A DNA stretch of 64,000 nucleotides, taken from Collinsella sp. zg1085. GTDB lineage: Bacteria; Actinomycetota; Coriobacteriia; Coriobacteriales; Coriobacteriaceae. Numbering within the stretch: position 1 is the first letter of the stretch; the number at the start of each line of letters is the position of its first letter. The stretch is taken from NCBI RefSeq assembly GCF_018889955.1, contig NZ_CP076545.1, positions 806,001 to 870,000 on the forward strand, in the 5' to 3' direction. The notes under the pieces are model-generated. The model saw nothing but the letters and a program-made list of their open reading frames with translations, had not been told where the DNA came from and made no database searches. The position numbers and the translations under genes were made by a program. Shown in pieces: positions 1-7,650 of the stretch.

Positions 1-2
1 GG

Positions 3-257
3 GCTTTTGTACTTATCATGTTTGGACATATAACGTGTCTATGTATATTAAGTAGCTTACCAGTTCATGGATTTGAAATAGTCTGGCTTGTACTTCCATC
101 TGCTCAGGCTGTCGCGTATGGTGCCTTATTATCAGGTTTACCTGCATTGGAATGGATGAGCATAATAAATTGGTGGCCAGTCATATATTTGACCATATTG
201 ACATGTTTTACTGTGTTGATTTTTATAAAGCAAATTCAATCATTTGATTTGGTATAA
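3..257 (+). CDS. C-terminal end of a membrane protein, probably ABC permease (partial)
   Basis: The reading frame is open from the first bases of the window, so this is the tail of a gene that begins upstream. About 85 residues are visible, almost entirely hydrophobic, with two or three membrane segments and a short basic/polar end. It stops 9 bases before an ABC ATPase gene on the same strand, so by context it is probably the permease partner of that ATPase (inference). The family cannot be named from this fragment. Codon use is AT-rich compared with the genes after 1.9 kb. Confidence 0.6.
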   Translation, partial: AFVLIMFGHITCLCILSSLPVHGFEIVWLVLPSAQAVAYGALLSGLPALEWMSIINWWPVIYLTILTCFTVLIFIKQIQSFDLV

Positions 258-266
258 GGGGTTACT

Positions 267-905
267 ATGAATGCAGTACGTCTTCACCATGTGACAAAAG
301 TACTTAAAGGTCGGACGATTTTTAATGATATAAGTTTTGAGCTTGCGCCTCGTGGAATATATGGGTTCTTTGGTATTAACGGCTCAGGAAAATCAATGCT
401 CTTCCGTGCTATATCAGGGCTTATTACTATTGACTCAGGTGAGATATATGTCTTTGATAAAAAAATTGGAGAGCATGCTACGCCAATGCCTCATATTGGT
501 CTTGCGATGAATTCGGGATTTTGGGATGAATATACAGGATTAGACAATCTAGTCATGCTTGCTTCAATCAAACATCAAATTGAGATACATGATATTCAGC
601 ACACGCTCGAACGCCTTGGACTTGACCCTCATGATACGCGCCCATATTCTGCATATAGCCTTGGTATGCGCCAGCGCTTAGAGCTTGCACAGGCAATTAT
701 GGAAAAGCCTGACTTGCTTATTTTAGATGAGCCAGCAAATGCATTGGATAAAGCAGGAATTCAGCTCATTTGCTCTATTATTCAAGAGGAGCGTGAGCGT
801 GGAGCAACCGTGCTTTTAACCTCGCATAATACGCCTGAGATTGAGGCGCTATGTGAACAAAAATTTGAGATTTATGAGGGCAGCTTATCCAGCGTACAGG
901 GCTAG
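267..905 (+). CDS. ABC transporter ATP-binding protein
   Basis: A 212-residue ATPase that would power transport by an adjacent membrane subunit at the cytoplasmic face. Visible motifs are the Walker A loop GINGSGKS (about residues 36-43), the signature region YSLGMRQRLELAQ, the Walker B LLILDEP and the switch histidine in TSHNTPE. The size and the short, single-domain form are typical of exporters of the ABC-2/bacteriocin-immunity type. It starts 9 bases after the preceding membrane protein and ends 23 bases before a membrane-anchored protein, forming one operon. The substrate is not evident; peptide or antibiotic export is only a guess from the subfamily. Confidence 0.9.
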   Translation: MNAVRLHHVTKVLKGRTIFNDISFELAPRGIYGFFGINGSGKSMLFRAISGLITIDSGEIYVFDKKIGEHATPMPHIGLAMNSGFWDEYTGLDNLVMLASIKHQIEIHDIQHTLERLGLDPHDTRPYSAYSLGMRQRLELAQAIMEKPDLLILDEPANALDKAGIQLICSIIQEERERGATVLLTSHNTPEIEALCEQKFEIYEGSLSSVQG

Positions 906-928
906 CTTGAAAGAAATGAGGGGTAAGC

Positions 929-1744
929 ATGAAAAACCTACTACTGTGTAATAAGCTTAGGTGGATTCAAGGATGCCTTTGCTTTTCTCTGTTTTTCTGC
1001 ATTGCTCTGTTTATGTGGACACGTTCAACCTTTACTGATGTAAACGGTGTAGATGCTCATCGCATGGAAGACGCACCATATGTAGCATATGAGTTACAAG
1101 ATGAAACACTTAATTGGTATACATCTACGGAAGATAAAACCTTAGAGAATATGTTTACCACGTTAAAAAAGGCTCCTTTTGTAGTTAAGGCACAGATTTC
1201 AGGTAGTCGTGTTTGGGCTTATAACAGCCGCATTACAGAGATTGTGATACATGAAGTGCTTCGTGGAGATAATCTTGCAGAGGGTGATACGTTGAAGCTC
1301 ATTGAGCCGGTGAGTCCAATGCGTCGGGTATCGAGTGGGGAGCTTGATTGGCATAATACGCAGAGATTACATAGTAATGCCGAGTTTGCTATGCGGCCAA
1401 TTGATGAACCTTATCTAAACGGAATGTCTCCTCTTTCAAAGAAGCAAGAATACTTACTCTTTTTGCAGCCAGTGGAGTTACGTGAAAAGGACGGGAAGAA
1501 TAACAAAGATTGTTATGTAGCTTACATGCAAACCCTCTTTTCATGTATTAATTTGACGCAAAACCGAGTGCTTGTCTTAGCTCGTGATAAAGCAACAACA
1601 TCTGATTCTGGAGTTTGGCTTTCAAAAGAAGAGTGTGCTTTATATAGTTGTGTAGTTGATGATGAACAAACCCTTACACATTATCAAGAACTTCGCAAGC
1701 AGGTTTTAGCAGAGTATAAGGTTATAGATAGTGCTACCGAGTAA
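929..1744 (+). CDS. Membrane-anchored extracytoplasmic protein, function unknown
   Basis: This 271-residue protein is not recognised. It has a basic start and one hydrophobic segment near residues 13-31, which would act as a signal anchor, and the rest is soluble and presumably outside the cell. Residues about 84-125 alternate in a beta pattern (a run reading VVKAQISGSRVW followed by an I/V-rich stretch and VLRGDNLAEGD), reminiscent of OB-fold secreted proteins in Gram-positive ABC clusters, but this is only a resemblance. A good ribosome binding site (GAGGGG) precedes the ATG. It is the last gene of the ABC operon and shares its AT-rich codon use. Confidence 0.75.
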   Translation: MKNLLLCNKLRWIQGCLCFSLFFCIALFMWTRSTFTDVNGVDAHRMEDAPYVAYELQDETLNWYTSTEDKTLENMFTTLKKAPFVVKAQISGSRVWAYNSRITEIVIHEVLRGDNLAEGDTLKLIEPVSPMRRVSSGELDWHNTQRLHSNAEFAMRPIDEPYLNGMSPLSKKQEYLLFLQPVELREKDGKNNKDCYVAYMQTLFSCINLTQNRVLVLARDKATTSDSGVWLSKEECALYSCVVDDEQTLTHYQELRKQVLAEYKVIDSATE

Positions 1745-1789
1745 TACCCTACGTTATTATCTGCCTTCTTGAGCTAGTATCTCCTCTTG

Positions 1790-1818
1790 TGCACAGCGCG
1801 GGAATCAAACGTTACAAT
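1790..1818 (+). promoter_or_regulatory. Candidate promoter of nadE
   Basis: TGCACA and TACAAT are separated by 17 bases in the gap between the ABC operon and nadE. The match to the sigma-70 consensus is partial at -35 (4 of 6) and better at -10. No terminator with a clear T tract was seen for the upstream operon. Confidence 0.35.
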
Positions 1819-1896
1819 ATGCTTATGAGGAGCAACTCTCGCCTTGAATAGGTAGAGCTGCTGGTCACCTTTAATAATCAATGCAAGGAGACGAGC

Positions 1897-3891
1897 GTGA
1901 TTGAGCATATTGAGCCTCAAGATGGATTCTATCGCATTGCCGCAGCTACACCGCGTATTCGAGTTGCAGATGTCTTAACAAACGCTGAGGCAATTTATAC
2001 GCTTGTGCGCAAAGCTGCAGATGCTGATGTACAGGTGTTAGTATTGCCAGAGCTTTGCCTTGTGGGCTATACCTGCGGAGACCTCTTCTTTGACCAACGT
2101 TTGTTGAACTCAGCTGAACACGCCCTACAAGAACTCCTTGCAAAAACCGCTGATATTCCTGTGGTGTATAGCGTTGGTTTGCCGGTAGCAGTTGGTGCGC
2201 ATATCTATAACGTAGCGGCAATGTGTGGAGAGGGTCGTCTGTGGGGTTTGACCGCTAAGCTTCACCTGCCTAATTACCGAGAGTTCTATGAGCGCCGTTG
2301 GTTTAGTCCTGCACCTCAGCAAGCACTGTCTGTGCACGTTGCGGGGCAAGATACAATACTTGGTCACTCATTGGTATACAGCTGTATAGATGCGGGCGCC
2401 GAGGCTCTGCGTATTGGTATAGAGATTTGCGAAGACCTCTGGGTGCCGGTACCGCCATCAACTGCTATGGCAACCGCAGGGGATGCGCTTATCATACTTA
2501 ACGCATCAGCTTCGGATGAAGTTATTGGTAAATCAGCCTATCGCCAGCAGCTCGTTGCTATGCAAAGCGCCCGCTTATATGCTGCTTATGCATACGCTGA
2601 TGCAGGTTTTGGTGAGTCAACAACAGATTTGGTTTTTGCAGGCGAAAATCTCATTGCCGAAAATGGAGCGTTGCTAGCAAAGTCACCCTTATTGTCTGAG
2701 CAGATGGTGATAGTAGATATTGATACCGAGCGTTTATTAGCTGAGCGCCGACACACTACAACCTGGCCTCAAGCAAATCTGCAAGTAAGCGATGCAACGT
2801 CTCCAACGGTGGTTCCCTTTAGTTTTTCAAAAAGTGCTCCTCGCTCAGTCTCAAATCTTAATCGCGTTTTTCCCAGAAAACCCTTTGTTCCAGAGGCTGC
2901 CGAAGATTTACATGAGCGCTGCATGAGTATTTTGCAACTTCAGGCACGCGGTCTTGCAACACGTTTGGCACATACACAAACTCAATCCGTGGTGATAGGA
3001 CTTTCAGGCGGGCTTGATTCTAGCTGCGCGCTTCTGGTATGTGTGCGTGCTTTTGACAGTTTGGGGCTTAATCGCTCTGGTATTCATGCGGTATCAATGC
3101 CAGGTTTTGGCACAAGTAAGCGCACCCGTTCTAATGCACAGCTGCTCGCTGAGGCTTTGGGTGTTGATTTTAGAGAGATTAGTATTGCGCAAGCCGTTAT
3201 GGGGCATTTTGAAGACATAAAACACGATGTTGCTCTACATGATGTTACTTATGAAAATGCTCAAGCGCGTGAGCGTACTCAGGTGCTTATGGATTTGGCA
3301 AATGACTTGGGCGGTTTTGTGATTGGCACCGGTGACCTTTCAGAACTCGCGCTGGGCTGGGCTACGTATAATGCAGACCATATGAGCATGTATGGCGTGA
3401 ATGCCAGTGTTCCTAAAACGCTTATGCGCCATGTGGTGGCCGCAGAAGCAACTCAGGTAAACCCGCAGGTCGCCCACATTTTGCACGATATTTTAGAGAC
3501 ACCTGTCTCGCCTGAGCTATTACCACCCACCAATGAGGGTGATATTGCACAAAAGACTGAAGACCTTGTAGGTCCTTATGAGTTGCACGATTATTTCCTC
3601 TATTATGTGTTGCGTTTTGGTATGCGACCGAGCCGCATGTATAGACAGGCATGTGTATCGTTTGCAGATGCCTTTGACGTTGCAACAATTCTACATTGGC
3701 TCAAGGTTTTTTATCGGCGCTTCTTTGCACAGCAGTTTAAGCGCAGTTGCTTGCCTGATGGCCCAAAGGTAGGTTCGGTAACGCTGAGCCCGCGTGGTGA
3801 TTGGCGCATGCCGAGTGACGCAAGCTGGGCGCTCTGGCAGCATGAGCTTGATGAACTTGATACAAACTATGCTCAAGAGAAGAACTCATAG
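1897..3891 (+). CDS. nadE: Glutamine-dependent NAD+ synthetase
   Basis: Makes NAD+ from deamido-NAD+, ATP and glutamine as the last step of NAD synthesis. The 664-residue protein has the two expected parts: an N-terminal nitrilase-type amidase (about residues 10-290) with the Glu in LPELCLVGY, Lys in AKLHLPNY and Cys in GIEICEDLW, and a C-terminal synthetase with the ATP loop LSGGLDSS near residue 370. Length is normal for the two-domain form, so free ammonia from another enzyme is not needed. The start is GTG at 1897, set by AAGGAG 6 bases upstream. It stands alone between the ABC operon and ldh. Confidence 0.97.
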   Translation: MIEHIEPQDGFYRIAAATPRIRVADVLTNAEAIYTLVRKAADADVQVLVLPELCLVGYTCGDLFFDQRLLNSAEHALQELLAKTADIPVVYSVGLPVAVGAHIYNVAAMCGEGRLWGLTAKLHLPNYREFYERRWFSPAPQQALSVHVAGQDTILGHSLVYSCIDAGAEALRIGIEICEDLWVPVPPSTAMATAGDALIILNASASDEVIGKSAYRQQLVAMQSARLYAAYAYADAGFGESTTDLVFAGENLIAENGALLAKSPLLSEQMVIVDIDTERLLAERRHTTTWPQANLQVSDATSPTVVPFSFSKSAPRSVSNLNRVFPRKPFVPEAAEDLHERCMSILQLQARGLATRLAHTQTQSVVIGLSGGLDSSCALLVCVRAFDSLGLNRSGIHAVSMPGFGTSKRTRSNAQLLAEALGVDFREISIAQAVMGHFEDIKHDVALHDVTYENAQARERTQVLMDLANDLGGFVIGTGDLSELALGWATYNADHMSMYGVNASVPKTLMRHVVAAEATQVNPQVAHILHDILETPVSPELLPPTNEGDIAQKTEDLVGPYELHDYFLYYVLRFGMRPSRMYRQACVSFADAFDVATILHWLKVFYRRFFAQQFKRSCLPDGPKVGSVTLSPRGDWRMPSDASWALWQHELDELDTNYAQEKNS

Positions 3892-4044
3892 GAGCGCGAA
3901 GCTCGCGTACAGCGTTAACGAGTTAATTCTAACCTCTCTTGTTAATAGTAAACGTGCTGAACAACAGAGCTATAAACTGGGTATGAATACACCATGAACT
4001 GCTCGCGGGGTTTTATATGACCCATGGGAAAGGAAGTTGACACT

Positions 4045-4995
4045 ATGATCAATGACCGCAAAGTTGCTATTGTTGGATGCGGATTTGTGGGCTCGTCCTC
4101 GGCGTTTGCGTTAATGCAAAGCCGTCTGTTTAGCGAAATGGTGCTCATTGACGTTGATCGCAATCGTGCAGAGGGTGAGGCGCTCGATATTGCACATGGC
4201 GTTCCCTTTGCTAGCCCGATGAAAATATATGCAGGGGATTATTCTGATGTTGCAGACGCTGCTATGGTAGTAGTCACCGCAGGTGCAGCGCAGAAGCCAG
4301 GAGAGACACGTCTTGATTTGGTTAATAAAAATGTGAGTATCTTTAAGTCCATTATCCCCGAGATTCGCAAGAGCGGGTTTGAGGGTATTTTGCTCATTGT
4401 GTCTAATCCGGTTGATGTGCTCACCTATGCTGCTGTCAAAATGAGTGGCCTGCCTGAGGGGCGCGTTATTGGTTCTGGAACCGTGCTTGATACGGCTCGT
4501 TTGCGTCATCGTTTAGGCGAGCATGTAGATGTTGACCCACGTGATGTGCATGCTTATGTAATGGGTGAGCACGGTGATTCAGAGTTTGTTGCTTGGTCAA
4601 GTGCAACGGTTGCCGGTGTGCCTCTGGTTGACTTCTGCGAGCTGCATGGGCACCGCGACCATGATGCTGCAAATCGGCGCATTGCTGAAGAGGTTAAAAA
4701 TAGCGCCTATACCATTATTGATAAGAAGCATGCAACCTATTACGGTGTCGCGATGACTGTTCGCCGTATTTGTACGGCAATTATGCGCGATGAGAAATGC
4801 GTGCTGCCTGTATCAAGCCTGATGGTAGGGGAGTATGGACTTGACGACATTTGCATCTCACTCCCAACTGTTGTAGGCAAAAACGGTGTTGTAACGCGTA
4901 TTCCAGTTCCTATCAACACAGAAGAAAACGCCGAGCTTCACAGGAGTGCAGCAGCATTGCGTGCTATTATGGACAAAGTTGATTTTGACGCATAA
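4045..4995 (+). CDS. ldh: L-lactate dehydrogenase
   Basis: Reduces pyruvate to L-lactate with NADH, the redox-balancing step of lactic fermentation. The Rossmann loop VGCGFVGSSSA is at the start, followed by VSNPVDVLT, the substrate-binding arginine region and the catalytic histidine in GEHGDSEF (about residue 178). The chosen start at 4045 gives 316 residues, the usual length, and lies 8 bases after AAAGGAAG; an in-frame ATG at 4024 would put that binding site inside the gene. A strong intrinsic terminator follows at 5024-5053, so it is likely monocistronic. Confidence 0.96.
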   Translation: MINDRKVAIVGCGFVGSSSAFALMQSRLFSEMVLIDVDRNRAEGEALDIAHGVPFASPMKIYAGDYSDVADAAMVVVTAGAAQKPGETRLDLVNKNVSIFKSIIPEIRKSGFEGILLIVSNPVDVLTYAAVKMSGLPEGRVIGSGTVLDTARLRHRLGEHVDVDPRDVHAYVMGEHGDSEFVAWSSATVAGVPLVDFCELHGHRDHDAANRRIAEEVKNSAYTIIDKKHATYYGVAMTVRRICTAIMRDEKCVLPVSSLMVGEYGLDDICISLPTVVGKNGVVTRIPVPINTEENAELHRSAAALRAIMDKVDFDA

Positions 4996-5023
4996 GCGTT
5001 GAGGTAACACGGTAATCGTTTGG

Positions 5024-5053
5024 GACGCCCGTCATGCGATGGGCGTCTTTTTT
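5024..5053 (+). terminator. Intrinsic terminator of ldh
   Basis: GACGCCC and GGGCGTC form a perfect 7-bp stem with a 10-base loop, followed directly by six T. It lies 28 bases after the ldh stop and before the GTG start of the next gene. Confidence 0.92.
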
Positions 5054-5073
5054 CCGCAGCGCGGGGAGGCTTT

Positions 5074-6078
5074 GTGAATATCAATCATGCAATTTTGCAT
5101 ATCCTTGATTTTGATTCTTCAGTAGCGGTTATGAGTCAACGTGAGCTTGATTTTGAAACCCGCGCGATAAAATCCTATATAGGAACGCATCTTAGACGGG
5201 CGCGCACCGCAGTTGATAATCGCCGAGCAGCTTTTCTGCCGGACTCAGCTTTTGCTCAGGAGCTCAAACGTTACTTCTTTGGCGAGCGTCAATTTATTGA
5301 GTTTTCGCAGCAAGTGGCCGAGTTTCTACATTCTGAGTTGTCCCGCGCTGATAAGCTTGAATCGGCTGATGTTTTGGTTGCTGATTTTGTTGATGATGAC
5401 GATGCACGTTGGTTTGCTGTGTTAGTGCTACAGAGCAAGCAAGCCTTTATGCATGAGGTTGGGCGCGTTGATGGAGCGGTAAAAAATGACATTAAACGGC
5501 ATTTTGCAATTCTGCCGGCGCCATCTCAAAAAATTGCGAGCTTAGCTCTCGTGCGTGCAAATTCGTTTGAAGTGTATTACCAAGATAAGAACCGAAAAAT
5601 CGCCGGTGAAGACCGTCGTGTTATTCCTGATGGATTGCTAGCGTGTGAAGAGGGAACCTCTGGCAAAGAGACTATTGAGCAGCTTACGCGTGTAGTTACA
5701 GAAGTTGCAGAGGAACACGGTGCAAATACAGCACTTGCGCTTGCAAAAGCTAAAGCAGCGCTTACTGAGGCTGTTGAGGCTGACGAAGAGTTGCCTTTTT
5801 GGGATATTGTTGATGCAGCGTTTGAAACCGAGCCGACCATGCGCGAGGCAGCGCACAAAAGTCTTGATAAGGCTGAGCTTCCAGAGCGGGTACCGGTAGA
5901 GCGTCCACAGGTTGAGCGTGCGGCTATTAAAAACCATCGCATTGTCACTGACACCGGTATTAGCATTAGCTTTCCGGCGGAGCTCGTCAGCAACACCGAC
6001 TACATTGAGTTTATCAATGAACCCAATGGGCTTATCTCAATTGCTCTAAAAAATATTGGCGCTATCGAAAACAAGTAA
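5074..6078 (+). CDS. Nucleoid-associated protein, NdpA/YejK (37-kDa) family
   Basis: A 334-residue cytoplasmic protein matching the NA37 family. Typical is the opening VNINHAILHILD, the following block of short acidic/basic helices and the distal part ending in a hydrophobic beta region. Family members bind the bacterial nucleoid; in Gram-positive hosts several lie near phage or defence genes, but nothing of that kind is near here. The start is GTG at 5074 behind GGGGAGG; an upstream in-frame codon falls inside the ldh terminator and is rejected. It is convergent with the following minus-strand gene, 11 bases apart, with no clear terminator between them. Confidence 0.75.
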   Translation: MNINHAILHILDFDSSVAVMSQRELDFETRAIKSYIGTHLRRARTAVDNRRAAFLPDSAFAQELKRYFFGERQFIEFSQQVAEFLHSELSRADKLESADVLVADFVDDDDARWFAVLVLQSKQAFMHEVGRVDGAVKNDIKRHFAILPAPSQKIASLALVRANSFEVYYQDKNRKIAGEDRRVIPDGLLACEEGTSGKETIEQLTRVVTEVAEEHGANTALALAKAKAALTEAVEADEELPFWDIVDAAFETEPTMREAAHKSLDKAELPERVPVERPQVERAAIKNHRIVTDTGISISFPAELVSNTDYIEFINEPNGLISIALKNIGAIENK

Positions 6079-6089
6079 GCTGATAGGGC

Positions 6090-7130
6090 TTATATCTTGT
6101 TCATTTCAGCTACGGTGTTGTTGTACCATGCAAACCAATTGGGCGGGCAATACTTTTGTGCACCCTGAACGCTGATGGTATAACCATAGCCCTCGGCAAG
6201 ACCACGCACGTGAGTATCAATAGCTTCTTCCCATGAGGCAAAATCAATATGACCCCAGCCCCAAGCATTGTGCTCACGGAAGAGATGCTGACCCTTGGAA
6301 CTCTCGGTATTGGAGATAGCGGGAGACCAGCGAGGGTCAACACCATAGGTCCAAGCAGCACGCGCAAAGTTTTCGCCATAGCCAGCAAGCGGAGAGCCCT
6401 CAAGGTAGGCATTGATGCGCGGTGCCCAAAGCGCTACAAAGTCATCAACAGAAAGACTCCAGTCTACTGTTGTAGCATCAATTACAACCGGTGTCTGCCC
6501 TTGACCGCCAGCCTGTTGTGCAGCCGCCTCTTGTAGAGCCCTCAGTTCATTTTCTGCCTCTTTAGCAGCGCGCCTTTCAGCAGCCTGGCGCAACGCTTGC
6601 GCCTCTTTGAGAGCAGCGTCAGCCTTGGCCTGTTCAGCTTGTGCTTGGGATTTTGCCTGTTCAAGCTCAAGTCGTTGCTGTTCAAGCTCAGCCTCTGTCG
6701 CTGTAAGCTCGTCCAAGGCTCGTGTATTTGAGGCATTGATTTGATCGAGATAATTCATGCGGGTCAAGAAATCCTCAAATGACTCCGCATTTAACACAAG
6801 TGTCATAAATGAATTGCTGCTTTGCTCATGCTTGTACGAAGCACGCATCGCACGGCTTGCCCGTTGACGTTGAGCCGGAAGTTTGCTCTCAAGTTCAGAA
6901 ATGCGTGCAGCATTTTCGTTAATTTTGTCTTGGAGCTTATTTACCTGAGCGCACGCATCACTATAAGCGCTTGCACTTGCTTCTACCTGCTTTTGAGTTT
7001 CGGTAAGCTGTGCCTCGGTTTCTTGCGTCACAGCCGACGCAATAAGCGAGCCACCTGCCACACCGCTCAAGGTAAGAGCGAGTGCAGCGCCTACAAAAAT
7101 TGCACGATGCTGACAAAAGCGTTTATGCAT
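6090..7130 (-). CDS. Secreted coiled-coil cell-wall protein with C-terminal lysozyme-like domain
   Basis: A 346-residue exported protein. Residues about 9-34 form a signal peptide ending near an ASAV site. Residues about 40-215 are a long Gln/Glu/Ala-rich coiled coil of the PcsB/CwlO N-terminal type, with the LPAQRQRASRAMRASYKHEQ stretch and the following hydrophobic hinge. The last 110 residues look like a lysozyme-fold glucosaminidase domain (SNTESSKGQHL, NAWGWG, the final WYNN). In PcsB-like proteins the coiled coil docks on FtsX, so activation by FtsEX is a reasonable inference. The ATG at 7130 is preceded by GAGGAG. Another protein with the same N-terminal type is encoded at 46515-47681. 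Confidence 0.8.
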   Translation of the reverse strand: MHKRFCQHRAIFVGAALALTLSGVAGGSLIASAVTQETEAQLTETQKQVEASASAYSDACAQVNKLQDKINENAARISELESKLPAQRQRASRAMRASYKHEQSSNSFMTLVLNAESFEDFLTRMNYLDQINASNTRALDELTATEAELEQQRLELEQAKSQAQAEQAKADAALKEAQALRQAAERRAAKEAENELRALQEAAAQQAGGQGQTPVVIDATTVDWSLSVDDFVALWAPRINAYLEGSPLAGYGENFARAAWTYGVDPRWSPAISNTESSKGQHLFREHNAWGWGHIDFASWEEAIDTHVRGLAEGYGYTISVQGAQKYCPPNWFAWYNNTVAEMNKI

Positions 7131-7410
7131 GTACAATCTCCTCAAAGACTTTGAGTCCAACAATTCACAGCAAGCAGTTTACTACTGGCTTCGACCTCAA
7201 CTTGAACCTTAACAAAGATTAAGGGTCAAGTTTAAGGTTTAAGATGGGCGCTACGCTGCGATGTTATTTCATTGTGTAGGAACCATAGAGTTTATAGTTT
7301 TACTTGAAGGTTGAGACTTCTTGGATACACACAAGCCTTTGACCTGCACCTTCTTCAAATACGCACATGTCTTATTTCGTCACGAGTGACGGATTGGTCA
7401 TTAATGGTAG
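7131..7410. other. Gene-free region with two dyad elements
   Basis: This 280-base divergent region holds the start signals of the minus-strand wall protein and of the riboswitch transcript. An inverted repeat AACCTTAA / TTAAGGTT spans about 7205-7239, and CGTCAC-GA-GTGACG at 7378-7391 is a perfect 14-base palindrome about 20 bases before the riboswitch. Both could be regulator sites; no convincing promoter boxes were found. Confidence 0.4.
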
Positions 7411-7558
7411 GATGCCAACATTATATATATGGCCAAGATGGTGGTATGGAGACGTACGGACGCAGCAAGCGTCTAGGAGAATGAGGTGAGAGTCCTCAGC
7501 TGTACCAGTAACCGTATTTCGGTCAGTCGTGAACAAGGTGCCACAGATCGGATGGCAT
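7411..7558 (+). ncRNA. Cobalamin riboswitch
   Basis: The core resembles the B12 element: GGAGAATGAGGTGAGAGTCC at about 7475-7494, then CAGCTGTACCAGTAACCG, then the AGTCGTGAACAAGGTGCCA part that corresponds to the GAGTC...CCTGCC end of the Rfam cobalamin family. ATGCCA (7412-7417) pairs with TGGCAT (7553-7558) to close the aptamer as a P1 stem. It sits immediately upstream of two surface-protein genes with DUF4430-like domains, a domain related to the C-terminal part of transcobalamin, which supports the assignment. A covariance-model score was not available. Confidence 0.78.
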
Positions 7559-7587
7559 GCACGGCTGGTAAACGTTAAGTCGGATCG

Positions 7588-7650
7588 CCTCCCATCGAAC
7601 GCTGACAGCTGTCAGCGAGGCTCTGGAACGAAAGGGAAGTCCATGGTAGG
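7588..7650 (+). promoter_or_regulatory. Probable riboswitch expression platform
   Basis: CCTCCCAT (7588-7595) can pair with ATGGTAGG at the start codon (7643-7650) with a single mismatch, and a perfect 16-base palindrome GCTGACAGCTGTCAGC lies between them (7601-7616). There is no T tract before the gene, so control of translation by hiding the start is more likely than termination. The pairing is a by-eye prediction. Confidence 0.45.

Noticed and set aside
7411-7560. RNase P RNA or tmRNA in the structured region before the large surface gene
   Set aside because: The GAGGTGAGAGTCC stretch recalls RNase P at first sight, but the following CTG-ACC-GTAACCG order, closing stem and gene context fit the cobalamin aptamer.
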